A stretch of 64,000 nucleotides of DNA from positions 2,108,001-2,172,000 of the forward strand of contig NC_056043.1 in the NCBI RefSeq assembly GCF_004379255.2, given 5' to 3'. Position numbers and translations under genes: made by a program. The notes below the pieces were generated by a model that was not told the origin of the DNA, did not search any database, and saw nothing but the letters and a program-made list of their open reading frames with translations. The DNA comes from Salvia splendens. Its lineage: Eukaryota > Streptophyta > Magnoliopsida > Lamiales > Lamiaceae. The first letter of the stretch is position 1; every line of letters begins with the position of its first letter. Shown here in pieces: positions 11,509 to 21,400 of this stretch.

Positions 11509-12178
11509 GCGCCAATACTTCCGATCAAGCCAAATAGGTAAGCAAGGTAAGAGAACTACGTGGACTTTGATTCCAAAATGCAATTGAGCATTGAGGATAC
11601 GTAGGCATCTCAACTTATATTTCAACTTAAATTTTAAATTTAAGTTTAAATTTAAGTTGAGCTCAAGTCCTTTTCCTTTATTTCTTTTTTCTCCCCTTTA
11701 TTTCGAATATGTAATTTTGTAAATTGTAATGAAGACTTTAAGTCTTTTGTAATTTATAATTTTGAAGTTGTAATTTTTAATTTTTATGTTGTAATTTGTA
11801 AATTTTAACTTGTAATTTGTAATTTTAAAGTTGTAATTTGTAATTTTGAAGTTGTAATTTGTATCAATAAAATTACATTTGTACATCGCTTCATTCTAAT
11901 GTTATTTACGCAAGTTTTTTTACATTTTAAACTTGAATTACAATTTACAAAATGCAAAAAAAAAAAAAAAAATCAAAACGAACCGCCGAACCGGCCGAAC
12001 CGGCCCGGAACCGGCCAATCACCGGCGGTTCCACGGTTCACTTGAACCGGCGGTTCCACGGTTCACGAACCGGAACCGCCACACCTTGGCCGGGCCGGTT
12101 CAGGTTCATCAATTTATTGAACCGGAACCGGCGGTTCCGAACCGTGAACCGCCGGTTCCGGAACCGTGGTGACGTCTA
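11509..12178. repeat. hAT 3' part: AT-rich minisatellite and right subterminal repeats
   Basis: After the transposase stop there is an AT-rich stretch made of short degenerate units (TTGTAATTTGTAATTTT type, about 11700-11870). From about 11985 to the right terminus the AACCGGCGGTTCC-type motifs reappear in both orientations, mirroring the left end. No gene is seen. Confidence 0.8.
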
Positions 12179-13069
12179 GGCCGAGGCGGTGGAAGCTCTA
12201 GGGCTGCGTCTGAGGCACCCGAGGAGGAGGAGGAGGAGGAGGAACTGGAGGATCTGGGCCGGCATCCGTACAACAACGAAGAAACTAAGGCGGTGTACAC
12301 CGCCTGGCTCACCGTCTCGTACGATCCCATCGTCGGGAACCAACAAGCCGCCAAGTGCTTCTGGGAAAAGGTCCGTGATGTCTACCACCAGACTAAGCCG
12401 AAAGGGGCTTGGAAGCGCAAATATACAATGCTCCGTGCTCACTTTGGCCGAGTCGACGTACAGGTCAAAAAATTTTGCGGCATCTACTCGGCCGAAGCGG
12501 CGAACTACCAAAGCGGAGCTTCGGGCGCCGACATTCTGAGGGCGGCTTTGCGCGTCTTCTACCAGGACACCGGTCTACAGTTCAAATATGTTGATATTTG
12601 GCAGCTCGTCAAGGACGAGGAAAGGTGGGCCGGCGGTGTCCGCTCGAGCTCGGGCTCAACCTCAAAGCGCATGAAGCACACGGCGAGCGGCAACTACTCG
12701 TCTGGTGACACCGGTGAGGCCAGCGAGGGTGAACCGCAGGTGTTTGGGGGTACGGGGGATCCAACGCCCGACGAATACGGGGGATCCAGCCGTGGGCGCC
12801 GTCGGCCACAAGGGACGAAGGCGGCGAAGGCGGCTAGAGCGAGGAAGGGCCGAGGCGAATCAAGCCAGTCGGCCTCGGGATCGGGCTCGCGGGGAGGCTC
12901 GGACACACTTATGGTGGCGTACATAACCGCCACAATGTCGGACACTTCCCGCTTCTCGTACGCCCAATTCACGGCCTGGTGGAACGGAATTGTGTATATG
13001 GCAGGACTACTTGGTCTTCCTCCTCCCCCTAAACCTCGACCGCCTCCGGAGGATGATTCGCCGGCGTAG

Positions 13070-13421
13070 TAGTTTTTTTATTTTCCCACGTTTAATTGTG
13101 TGTTTTTTATTTTGTGTTTTTTATTTTTTTAGGATTTTAATTGTGTGCTTTTTTTATTTTTTTTAAGTTTAAGTTGAATTTTTTTTAATGTTGTGTGTTT
13201 TTTAATAAAGTGTGTTTGTTTTTTATTAAAGTGTGTTTATTTAAATTGAATTGGGTTGGAAATAAAAAAAAATGAAATTGAATGAATAGTAATTTAAGGA
13301 ACAGTTAAGGAACGGAGGGTTGCAGGTTCCGTTCCTTAGTTAAGGAATGGAGTAAAAAAATACAGTGGGGCCCTCAAATAGTGGTTTAAGGAACGGTATA
13401 GGAACAACGTTGTGGATGGCC
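13070..13421. other. Harbinger element 3' non-coding end
   Basis: T-rich spacer after the ORF1 stop, then phrases such as TTAAGGAACGGTATAGGAAC and TTAAGGAACAGTTAAGGAACGG, which repeat several times near the right terminus. They may be subterminal transposase sites. The element ends at GGCC before TTA. Confidence 0.55.
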
Positions 13422-13752
13422 TTAAAACTTAGAGCACCGTACAAATTTCAAATCATTTTGACGTCTTTTGATGAAACCGCATCAAACAATAACTAAATCA
13501 TAGCCCAAAACTGTCATATCATCGATATTCGATAATTAAACGTGTGTATATGTGTGTATGTGTGTGTGAGAGAGAGAGAGTGACATTGTGTTGAGGTCAT
13601 ATGTGGTGAAGACATCCTCTCGTTAGTAGGCGCCATCCGAATCTAGTAATGGGTGGATTGGATTTGGACCCATTGTTTAATCAAATACGCGTTCAATTAT
13701 TTTGTTTGCTCTTCAATAGCCAGCTTTCCATGTCCAGCTCACCTTTCTCAAC

Positions 13753-13760
13753 TATATATA
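13753..13760 (+). promoter_or_regulatory. Probable TATA box of XTH-b
   Basis: CTATATATAC lies about 70 bp before the XTH-b ATG at 13826, in the usual position for a plant core promoter with a short leader. A (TG)n/(GA)n microsatellite lies near 13550-13580 further upstream. Position and sequence are the only evidence. Confidence 0.55.
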
Positions 13761-13825
13761 CACTTCCAGCATCCATTGCAATTATATTATACATCTCTCT
13801 CTCATAACTATTTCAATACATAAAA

Positions 13826-14891
13826 ATGGCAGCATCAATTCTAGCATTCCTCTCAGCCTTTCTTGCCTTAGCCTGCTTGACCGCCGCCGATTTCTACCGC
13901 GACACGGCCATCACATTTGGCGATGGCCGCGCCAAGATACTTGAAGGCGGCCGCAGCTTCTCCCTCTCCCTCGACCAATCCTCTGGCTCCGGTTTCCAGT
14001 CCAAGAACGAGTTCTTGTTCGGCCGCTTCGACATTCAGCTTAAACTCATCCCTGGCAACTCAGCCGGAACCGTCACCACTTTCTACGTTAGTATTTTCTT
14101 ATAGTTGAATAAATTCAAATCTAGAATTCGATTTCATTATTGAAATTATTAAAGTATTGTAAATATGACTTACAGTATTTATTTATAAACAATGCAGTTA
14201 TCGTCTCAAGGCCCTGGCCACGATGAAATCGACTTTGAGTTTCTTGGAAATTCGAGCGGAAATCCCTACACAGTCCACACAAACGTATTCTCAAAAGGAA
14301 AAGGCGACAAAGAGCAGCAGTTCCATCTCTGGTTCGACCCCACCGCCGCCTTCCACACCTACTCTATTGTCTGGAGCCCGAACAAAATAATGTAATTACT
14401 CGTTCACGACTAATAGTTCTATATTTTTCATTTTGGTCGGTCTAAAAAATAGTTTTCTCTCTTTTTTTAGTAATATGTCACGTGATTTTATTTTCTCTTT
14501 GGTATTTTATTAATTTTATATTAAAACGTGCAGATTCCTAGTGGACAACAGCCCCATCAGAGTGTTCAACAACCACGGTAGCTCGGGCGTGGCATTCCCC
14601 ACGAACCAGCCGATGAGGGTATACTGCAGCCTCTGGAACGCGGACGACTGGGCCACGCAGGGCGGCCGTGTGAAGACTGACTGGGCCCACGCTCCGTTCA
14701 CCGCTTACTACAGGAACTTCAACATCGGCTCGTGCGCAGCCGGAACGCCCTGCGCGACTCAGGAGCTCGACGCAAAGGCGAGAAATAGGCTCAGATGGGT
14801 GCAGCAGAAACACATGGTTTACAATTACTGCGCAGATTCCAGCAGATTCCCTCAGGGATCTTCTCTCGAGTGCAAGCGTTCTAGATTTTAA
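13826..14891 (+). CDS. XTH: Xyloglucan endotransglucosylase/hydrolase, complete (XTH-b)
   Basis: The gene has three coding exons, 13826-14086, 14198-14391 and 14534-14891, encoding 270 residues, slightly short of the usual 280-300. A signal peptide ([21 protein letters not shown]) directs secretion to the wall. The GH16 domain carries the catalytic [10 protein letters not shown] with the neighbouring N-glycosylation site NSS, plus the W(F)[11 protein letters not shown] and [14 protein letters not shown] blocks. The C-terminal XET_C domain ([26 protein letters not shown]) ends in RSRF like XTH-a. It should cut and religate xyloglucan between cellulose microfibrils during expansion. Intron positions and phases match XTH-a, so the two are tandem paralogues now separated by F-box genes and transposons. 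The XTH22-25-like affiliation is inferred. Confidence 0.96.
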
Positions 14892-15050
14892 GATTCCATC
14901 GTCAATTTATTTAATATCGTGTCATATCATTCTTGTGTGTCTATATTTGATTCCTTTCATATTCTTATTCCATGTAATTATTATTTGAAAAAAACTCATA
15001 GCCTGTAATTAATCATAATTGCTCATGCATATTTTTATTGTGCCTATACA

Positions 15051-15130
<80 letters not shown>

Positions 15131-15298
15131 CGTCGCTGCGATCGTGGCGGACAGCGCGCGCCTCGTGCGTGCTTCGGCAACTGCGTGCTCCCGGTGCTGG
15201 CCTGCGGGCTCCCCATTCGACCCGTCTTGCGGGTAATCCCGCCTGACCTGGGGTCGCGGTCGAAGGTGCGGAGCCGTGAGGCACCGCCGCCTACCATC
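15051..15298. pseudogene. Chimeric nuclear rDNA fragment (18S + 25S + inverted 25S/ITS2)
   Basis: Three ribosomal DNA pieces are fused. Bases 15051-15130 on + match the conserved 18S segment containing GAAAGTTGGGGGCTCGAAG and ATAAACGATGCCGACCAGGG. Bases 15131-15229 on + look like an internal 25S segment ending GGGCTCCCCATTCGACCCGT CTTG. Bases 15230 to about 15298 are on the opposite strand and read the very start of 25S (GCGACCCCAGGTCAGGCGGG, ATTACCCG) preceded by ITS2-like GC-rich sequence. None of these joins exists in an rDNA unit. The GC-rich block sits abruptly in AT-rich DNA. Recognition is from memory of rRNA sequence, so the exact breakpoints are approximate. Confidence 0.85.
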
Positions 15299-15474
15299 AT
15301 TTAAAAGCATATAATAATTTTACCAACATCACAATTTATCTTGTTTATTTATATTATTATCATGATATGTCCTCTAACTCCTATAGTGAATAATATTCCA
15401 ACGCATATATATACGTCGCTTTCATTTAATATATGAGGCACGTCAAATAACACCAATATATATATAGATATAGG

Positions 15475-15666
15475 CGTGTGATCAAATACTAACTTTTTAT
15501 AGTAATAACTAATAACTAAATATCAATGTTGTATGTTAAAAATATCAACACAAAGACATAAATTTATCAATCATTCTTGTGTTGATAAATTATGTCTTTG
15601 TGTTGATAATTTTAATACACTGTATTGAAAGTTATTAGTTATTACTGTAAATTAGTTAGCACACTG
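15475..15666. mobile_element. Fold-back MITE
   Basis: The left arm starts GTGTGATCAAATACTAAC and includes AGTAATAACTAATAACT and ATCAACACAAAGACATAA. The right arm holds their complements, ending in GTTAGCACAC, so most of the 190 bp can fold on itself around about 15570. No coding capacity and no clear target duplication; the superfamily is uncertain. Confidence 0.75.
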
Positions 15667-16094
15667 ATGCAACCATATATATTTATATATAAGCATAAAT
15701 TTCAATTTACTCATATTTCATAAAATGTACTCCTAATCGTCCCCATTTGCAGCGTTGGCATATGCAAGAATCCAGGGAAAAGTCGCTGTCGTTTCAGAAG
15801 CCATATGCTTTTTTTAACTACTAGTATTTGTTTTATTGTTCTTCATTTCTGATTTAGAATGTATAGAAGTTTATAGAATTGACTGAGATTCAATGAAATT
15901 ATTCTTTTGATTCTTTGTTTATGTCTGTTTTATCCACTTTTCATGAAAAGATAGATCTTGGCAATGATACTCAAATAGTCAAATATATATCATCCAAAAA
16001 ATACAAGATTACCAAATTCTACATTCAAAACTGAAAACTAAAGTGTAACACAGTCATAGTTGAGCAATGGATTCCTCCGGTGGCCGTTCGGGCC

Positions 16095-18061
16095 TTAGAT
16101 TTGGAGGGCGTCGGATATGGATTTAGCAAGGCTCAGCACTTCGAAAGGAGCTTTTCCGGAGATGGCTTCAACGGTCAGGGGGCACGAGTCACTGATCCAA
16201 AAGTGGGTGAACGCCTTCCCTGAAACTCCCGATGCATTGTCGTTCTTGTGAAAGAAACGCTCCCAAGACTTGTTCGGAAACACACCATGAGTGACATATG
16301 CACTCACCTTTGCTGCACCTTGTGCTGCCAAAACTTTCTGATAAAACAACAAAAGAAATATATTGAATTAAATCAAGCTCACTCACAATTAAATCTATGA
16401 TCCAACACTCAAGAATCCAGTCTTTCAAGGTGTATTCAAAGTCGAAAAGGAATACCTGACACTCGATCAAGGTGCCACCTGACTGCACTAAGTCATCAAC
16501 AATGACGACATGGCAACCAGCGGGATTGCCCTCTTTTATCCTCACTATTCTCTTGTCGCCTTCACGGACTTTGTTGCAGATGACCTAAAAGGCCAAACAC
16601 GGGGACACGTATCAAGATACGCAAAGCAAAAGAAGAAAAAGTTGATAGTTTTTCAAAGGATAACAAACCATAGGAAAATGATCAAGCAACTTGTGGAATC
16701 GTTTCCACGCTCCATCATCTGGAAACGCAACAACTATCTGCAAAGAAACTGAAGTCAGGCAACGTCCTCTAACATATTGACAGAAGAAAACCATTCTAAT
16801 TGTTTTTAAGATCATCAAAATGGTTGAGAAAAGCAACAACAATGTCTAACAAACTGAAGTATTAACCTTATCCGATTCTGGAAGCTGCTGAAGCCGTTCC
16901 TTTAATAGTGGGATCCCACTCTCAAAAACAGGTAGAATACTATCACCAAAATAAAACCTCTCCTGTAGCGAAAGGAGAAGACGTAAGTAAAGTATGCTAT
17001 TCCCACCGAGAGATGTTACGTTTCTAGTTGGAGTCTTCTTAAAGGACTCAAATCACAGAATCCAAAGAAGTAATTAGCCCTGTTTATGAAAAGTACTGCA
17101 ACAGTGCACCCTGAGAAACGGAGAGAAATAGAATAGATACAAAAGAACGACATAAACAATAGAATTGGCACAAGAGAGGAACCTGCAAAGCATGTATATC
17201 ATAGATAACCAGACTGGTTGGACCACCCCTCGAGATAGGAGTATTAGACAGCATTCTGGCCAAGGTAAACGCAGTTGCAACGTCACCCTCTTCTTCAATT
17301 CGCTCAAAGGAGCCAGTCGGAAAGAATGGCAACACAACTGAGAATGAGGCACAGAACAACATTGGAAGTGCATAAATGACCGAAAGCTGCTCAAATATGA
17401 CCGAAGGGGAGCTGAACGATCCTAGAAAGGCAACGTGTTGGCCTCGTATATCATGTGCATTTTTAATGAACAGATTCGGAAATCCATCAGCAAAGCTCCT
17501 GCATAAACAAAACACAACAATCTAAACAAAGCCCTCACCAATTCTGCAGAAAGTAACACATAAGAATCACTCTCCCATCACTCAGATTAAGTTCCTAAGA
17601 CACAAATAATCACTCTGTGAGTTCAAGAAACGGAATTGAACTTAATCAATTCTTATGGTGAGAACAGAACTCCTACTAAAAAACTATTCTTTTAGGCTTG
17701 AGGCCAAGAAAATAATGATTTACACCAAATCTCTCTAAGCAAACAACCAATTCAATCCAAATAGAGAATAATTGCATAGCACAAAACAACAAGAACTCAT
17801 TGAAAGAATGAAAAAAAGGCAACACCCCACTTTACATTAACAACAGGAGAAGAAAGTGCAGTGTAGTCTCTTTCTCCAACCAAATAAAAAACGAAACTTT
17901 AATTAAATTTCCGATTCAATGGATTGAAGTTTGGAGTTTTGGGTTTACCTCCAATTAATGGACTGAAGCTGGATGAGGTTGGATTGAGCAGCAACTTTGC
18001 GTGCCAAATCCTCAGCTTCCACACAGTAGAAAAGCAGCACCTTCTTCTTTGACCTCTCCAT
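16095..18061 (-). CDS. PRS4: Ribose-phosphate pyrophosphokinase 4-like (PRPP synthetase)
   Basis: Six exons on the minus strand: 18061-17949, 17498-17183, 16962-16867, 16737-16669, 16584-16456 and 16337-16095. All joins are GT-AG and in phase, giving 321 residues. The enzyme transfers pyrophosphate from ATP to ribose-5-phosphate to make PRPP for nucleotide, His, Trp and NAD synthesis. The PRPP-binding loop is [16 protein letters not shown] (exon 5), in the form typical of plant class II (phosphate-independent) PRS. Other family blocks are [39 protein letters not shown] and [15 protein letters not shown] 18061 ([13 protein letters not shown]) is chosen because the reading further upstream lacks any targeting or family features. 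No transit peptide is visible, so a cytosolic PRS4 type is favoured over PRS3. Confidence 0.96.
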
Positions 18062-18708
18062 CTCTCTCAAACACACAGTGGAAAGAAAGAGTGAGTTGCA
18101 ATGCCCATTTTTCGATGGGCATAAGTTTGTAAAGCTAGCAGGGCAGGCTTTCGGGCCGGGCCCGGAACAAAGCATGCCTTTTCGGTAGGAGGGTCCCACC
18201 ATTTTTCTATATTTAAATAAATTTAATAATCTATTTAAAATAATTAATATCTTAATTTATGTTTTTTTGCAATATTATAGGAAAACGGAGTATATTCTAA
18301 TCAAATTATGTAGATTTAGAAAAAAATAACTTTATCATATGTGAATTAATCACAAATTTCGTAATCAAAACCCTTTTTATGATAATTATGAAATACTAAT
18401 AGAAGTAACTTATTTTAAAAAATAATATAATAATATTGAGGACTCTCAAAGACATTTCACATCATCAACATAGTTTCTTTTGAAATCAAGAGACAAAAGT
18501 AACTCAAATTATAGGTTTCCCGAGTCTCGTATTTTCCTTTCCTTCAACGAAATTGTATATAGACAAAAAAGAAAATACATAATTATAAAGAATAAAAGCA
18601 GAAAAAGAACATAAGAAGATAGAAGAAAAGGAGCAGAGGTGCTTCTACACAACATAGAGCAGTATAATTCAAGTGTTTGTCTAATAAAAAGCTATGGTGA
18701 CTATGAAT
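18062..18708. other. Spacer between PRS4 5' end and TGD1 3' end
   Basis: About 650 bp of mostly AT-rich DNA. The part next to 18062 is the 5' leader and promoter of PRS4, and contains a short GC-rich block at about 18140-18200. The part next to 18708 is the 3' untranslated region of the TGD1-like gene. No further gene is seen. Confidence 0.6.
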
Positions 18709-19857
18709 TTACATACAATTCTTGAGCGTATCTCCAGCTCCCTGGAAAAAGCAGCAAGAGAGCGCGAAATCCGCAATGAAAATCCCGACAAGGGAGACGA
18801 CGACAGCCGATGTCGTTGATTCTCCAACGCCCTTCGCACCTCCCATGGTGGTGACACCCCACGCGCAGCTCACGATCGATATTATCAAGCCAAATACCGC
18901 TGACTTGATCATTGCACTGATTATATCCCACCCTCGGAGAGCTCTCTGTGCGGAATCCAGGATTATGTTGATGCTGATGCCGTAGACGCTGTCAGCTAGG
19001 AAGGCGCTCGACGCCATCCCTAGGGTGAAGCACATTAGCGTTAGCAAGGGGAGAGCGATGCACGAAGCTAGTACTCTTGGCGTCACGAGGTAATCAACGG
19101 GGTTCGCACCAAGAACTCTCAGTGTGTCGGTTTGTTCTGAGACTTGCATCGTCCCCAGCTCTGCAGCAAAGGCGCTTCCAATACGCCCAGCAACGACGAT
19201 TGATGTGACCACGGGACTCAGCTCCCTCGAGAAAGCGAGGGCCAGAACCCCACCGATGGATCTGTTCAGCCCGAGTCGGGTGAATTCCCTCGCGAACTGA
19301 ATAGTGAAGGCCATGCCAACAAAAGCGGCTGTGAGGAGACATACGCCCACTGATTTAGGTCCAACTCTTTCAAGCTGCTGAAGAGTGTTTTTCCAGTGAA
19401 TCTTTCCCTTAACAGTCCTGACAACCACCTGCCCCGCCAAAATCAGAACGGTTAATCCTCTGCATAAGTAGCGAGGAGGTGACCATTTGCTCAAGAATGT
19501 ATTCGACTCAAGATTCAATACGGATACTTCACTTGTTTCTTCTCCTTTTTCTTCCAATATGGACGCACTTGCGTGGCCATCTGCGTTCAGAACAAAACTA
19601 TGATCCCTCTTTTGAATCGAAGATAAAAGCTTCAAGGTCTTAGCTCCTTCAGAAAAAACAACTCTTCTGCCAAGGTATCGGAAGCGAATGGATGCAACTT
19701 TTGCAGGATTTCTTACATTAATAAAGCTTCCTCTGCAGGATTTCGGAGAAAGGGGTTCAAAGGAATTAAAAAACCAGATTGTTTTATGCTGTGACCCCAG
19801 AGAAAAAGAAAGCCAAGTAGACAAAAAAAGAGAAGAAATTAAACCTTTTGGAGGCAT
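18709..19857 (-). CDS. TGD1: TGD1-like chloroplast lipid permease (MlaE/ABC permease)
   Basis: Intronless coding region of 382 residues. Residues 1 to about 125 are Ser/Lys/Arg-rich without family motifs and fit a chloroplast transit peptide plus linker. The rest is the MlaE permease fold with several membrane segments (VGVCLLTAAFVGMAFTIQFA, ALPLLTLMCFTLGMASSAF, AVFGLIISIVSCAWGV, AVVVSLVGIFIADFAL) and the conserved GRIGSAFAAELGTM and TDTLRVLGANPVDYL region. In Arabidopsis TGD1 is the inner-envelope permease of the TGD1-TGD2-TGD3 importer that brings ER-derived lipid into the plastid. An in-frame TAG ten codons upstream of ATG 19857 supports this start, unless a splice acceptor lies between. 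Assignment is by family knowledge and is firm for MlaE type. Confidence 0.95.
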   Translation of the reverse strand: MPPKGLISSLFLSTWLSFSLGSQHKTIWFFNSFEPLSPKSCRGSFINVRNPAKVASIRFRYLGRRVVFSEGAKTLKLLSSIQKRDHSFVLNADGHASASILEEKGEETSEVSVLNLESNTFLSKWSPPRYLCRGLTVLILAGQVVVRTVKGKIHWKNTLQQLERVGPKSVGVCLLTAAFVGMAFTIQFAREFTRLGLNRSIGGVLALAFSRELSPVVTSIVVAGRIGSAFAAELGTMQVSEQTDTLRVLGANPVDYLVTPRVLASCIALPLLTLMCFTLGMASSAFLADSVYGISINIILDSAQRALRGWDIISAMIKSAVFGLIISIVSCAWGVTTMGGAKGVGESTTSAVVVSLVGIFIADFALSCCFFQGAGDTLKNCM

Positions 19858-21400
19858 TGATAACAGGGTGGAACTGAGTAGCTGCTAGCATGTTAATTCT
19901 CTTTTTTACGACACACAAGCGTGCTGGGAGAAGCAATATTAGAGCAACATGACCCAACACTACAGTAGTATTCTGGTGATTGTAAAGACAGCTGATTCCA
20001 TAAAATGAAATCTAGTTGCAGCTTCCAAATGAAATATTCTAGAAACCTGCAGTTGCCAATGAAATATTCAAGAAAAGATTTAGCCAATAGCAAAGTTACA
20101 AAAAATAAATTGCGTCAGATCATGGTAAAATATACTAACATTGTAACATGGAGTATCATTCATAACAGTCCATAAATACACCATTGTTAGCAATTCTTGG
20201 ATGCTCTTTATATAATAAAGTAAACAGAGGACAATGAAGCGATGAAGCCATGCCCATCCCTCATCGAATGATTTCCTCGTAGCTTATACCAAACTCATTG
20301 TTAATGAAGGAATGAAGGGTAATACAAAGAAGATTAAGCTTTTGGAGTAATCAATTTACCACCCATCTTAGACTATAAAGTTCTAAGAAATTTATTACGC
20401 CAATGATTCTATCAAAATGTAGACTATATCTAGTTGCCTAGTCTAAGTTCCCAATTTCCCATTCAGAATCAACTTCTTTGAACCCTACTCAGCGAGTAAT
20501 CAGATTAAGGAATGAACTCATTTTCCAATAAGCAATAGTAGAAATCCGCCTCTGCAGTCAGCACTGAAATAACAGCATACGGAGTGCTAACAAAGCAACC
20601 AGGAAGAATGCATCTCATTTCACAGTGCCGAAAGAAGTAACTGATAGTTCACTCATAACCACAGCATTAGCAATCAACCAAGAATTTCTCGCGCCAATTC
20701 AATCGAGGAAACAAAAACTGATGGATTCCAAAGATGGTAGTAATAAGCAATTCATAACTCTCATTGCTAGATTAGAAATGATAACGATATATAGTTCCTG
20801 ACAGAAAATCAAAATGCATTCATCAAATTCAGCAGTAAAGTTTCACACCGATTAATAAATATACGAAGAATTAAAGGCATGATAGAATCTCATGAGCTGA
20901 TAGCAGCAATCTGTAGAAACTATACAAGCCAAACTCATCCACCATCCACCAAATTCTGTGGATATTAGCAGTTAATACACATGAAATAAAGCAATGAAGC
21001 TTAAAATTAGGGCATTTTATACTACAAATACATGCGTAACCTAGACTTTTTCTCACTCATTTCTGCTCAACACTTTCAACTGCAAACATGTATAGATCCA
21101 AGTCAAATTCAGTACTAGCATATCACAAAGCTTCCACCAAAAAAAAGCAAAACATCAATCAGTGAGTCAAAATATCAAACACTTGGCGTCAAATTTCAAT
21201 ATCTCACAAATCTTATCAATCAATTTTTTGAATCCATAAATTCCAAATCTGGATATAACGAGCAGACTTCAAGAAGAACTTGACCTGAAAAGAGGACGGC
21301 GAGCTGAAGCCAACGACGGCAGCGGCGGTGATCTGACGCAGTGGTCGGGAAATTATGAAAAGAGAGATATAGAGTGAGTGATAACAAAGAGAAAATTGTT
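19858..21400 (-). other. Probable TGD1 5' leader with an intron of about 1.4 kb
   Basis: No coding region is seen. On the minus strand a GC-richer stretch at about 21370-21286 (GCCGCTGCCGTCGTTGGCTT) ends in CAG|GTCAAG, a plausible donor. AG acceptors occur just before the TGD1 ATG (CTAGCAG, CTACTCAG). A non-coding first exon spliced to the coding exon would explain the distance to the promoter. This is inference only. Confidence 0.4.

Larger units (their letters stand above)
7426..12178 (+). mobile_element. hAT-superfamily transposon, 4753 bp, with perfect 8-bp TSD
   Basis: The termini are TAGACATCACCA at the left and its near-complement ending TGGTGACGTCTA at the right (one mismatch in 12). 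They are flanked by identical GGCCGAGG at 7418-7425 and 12179-12186, the 8-bp duplication typical of hAT. Both ends are packed with GC-rich CCGGCGGTTCC-type subterminal motifs. The interior carries a two-exon BED-finger hAT transposase. The intact ends and the flawless target duplication point to a recent insertion into the Harbinger ORF. Confidence 0.96.
7160..13069 (+). pseudogene. Harbinger ORF1-type (Myb/SANT-like, NAM-associated) gene split by hAT insertion
   Basis: The ORF starts at ATG 7160 (MSGDVNYGGGGSGG, Gly/Ser/Pro-rich) and is cut at 7425 by the hAT element. It resumes at 12187. If the hAT and one GGCCGAGG copy are set aside, the phase continues exactly, giving 382 codons to TAG 13067-13069 through an acidic run of seven Glu. 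The downstream part has the SANT-like DNA-binding region (AVYTAWLTVSYDPIVGNQQ, FWEKVRDVY, KGAWKRKYTMLRAHFGRV). It continues with FKYVDIWQLVKDEERW, a KRMKHTASGNYSS nuclear-type stretch and RRRPQGTKAAKAARA. The second copy at 44322-45308 matches block by block. Such proteins are often annotated as 'NAM-associated' or 'GST T3-like'; in Harbinger elements they assist the transposase. It is broken now only by the insertion. Confidence 0.82.
6721..13421 (+). mobile_element. PIF/Harbinger-like element (interrupted by hAT)
   Basis: The left end (GAGCACCCGCAACG) and the complement of the right end (GGCCATCCACAACG) form imperfect terminal inverted repeats, flanked by TTA at 6718-6720 and 13422-13424, the usual 3-bp PIF/Harbinger target. 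Without the nested hAT and its extra 8-bp duplication the element would be about 1.94 kb. It contains a single long ORF (7160-13069), related to the Myb/SANT-like ORF1 of this superfamily, and I see no DDE transposase. It is therefore probably non-autonomous. Both ends are GC-rich compared with the surroundings. Confidence 0.82.

Noticed and set aside
12109..12972. Minus-strand ORFs over the ORF1 3' part
   Set aside because: Shadows of the ORF1-type gene; low-complexity Ser and Leu runs from GAG repeats.
15013..15310. Several overlapping ORFs of 60-95 codons in the GC-rich block near 15.1-15.3 kb
   Set aside because: They lie on the rDNA-derived segment, in several frames at once, and have no protein family features.
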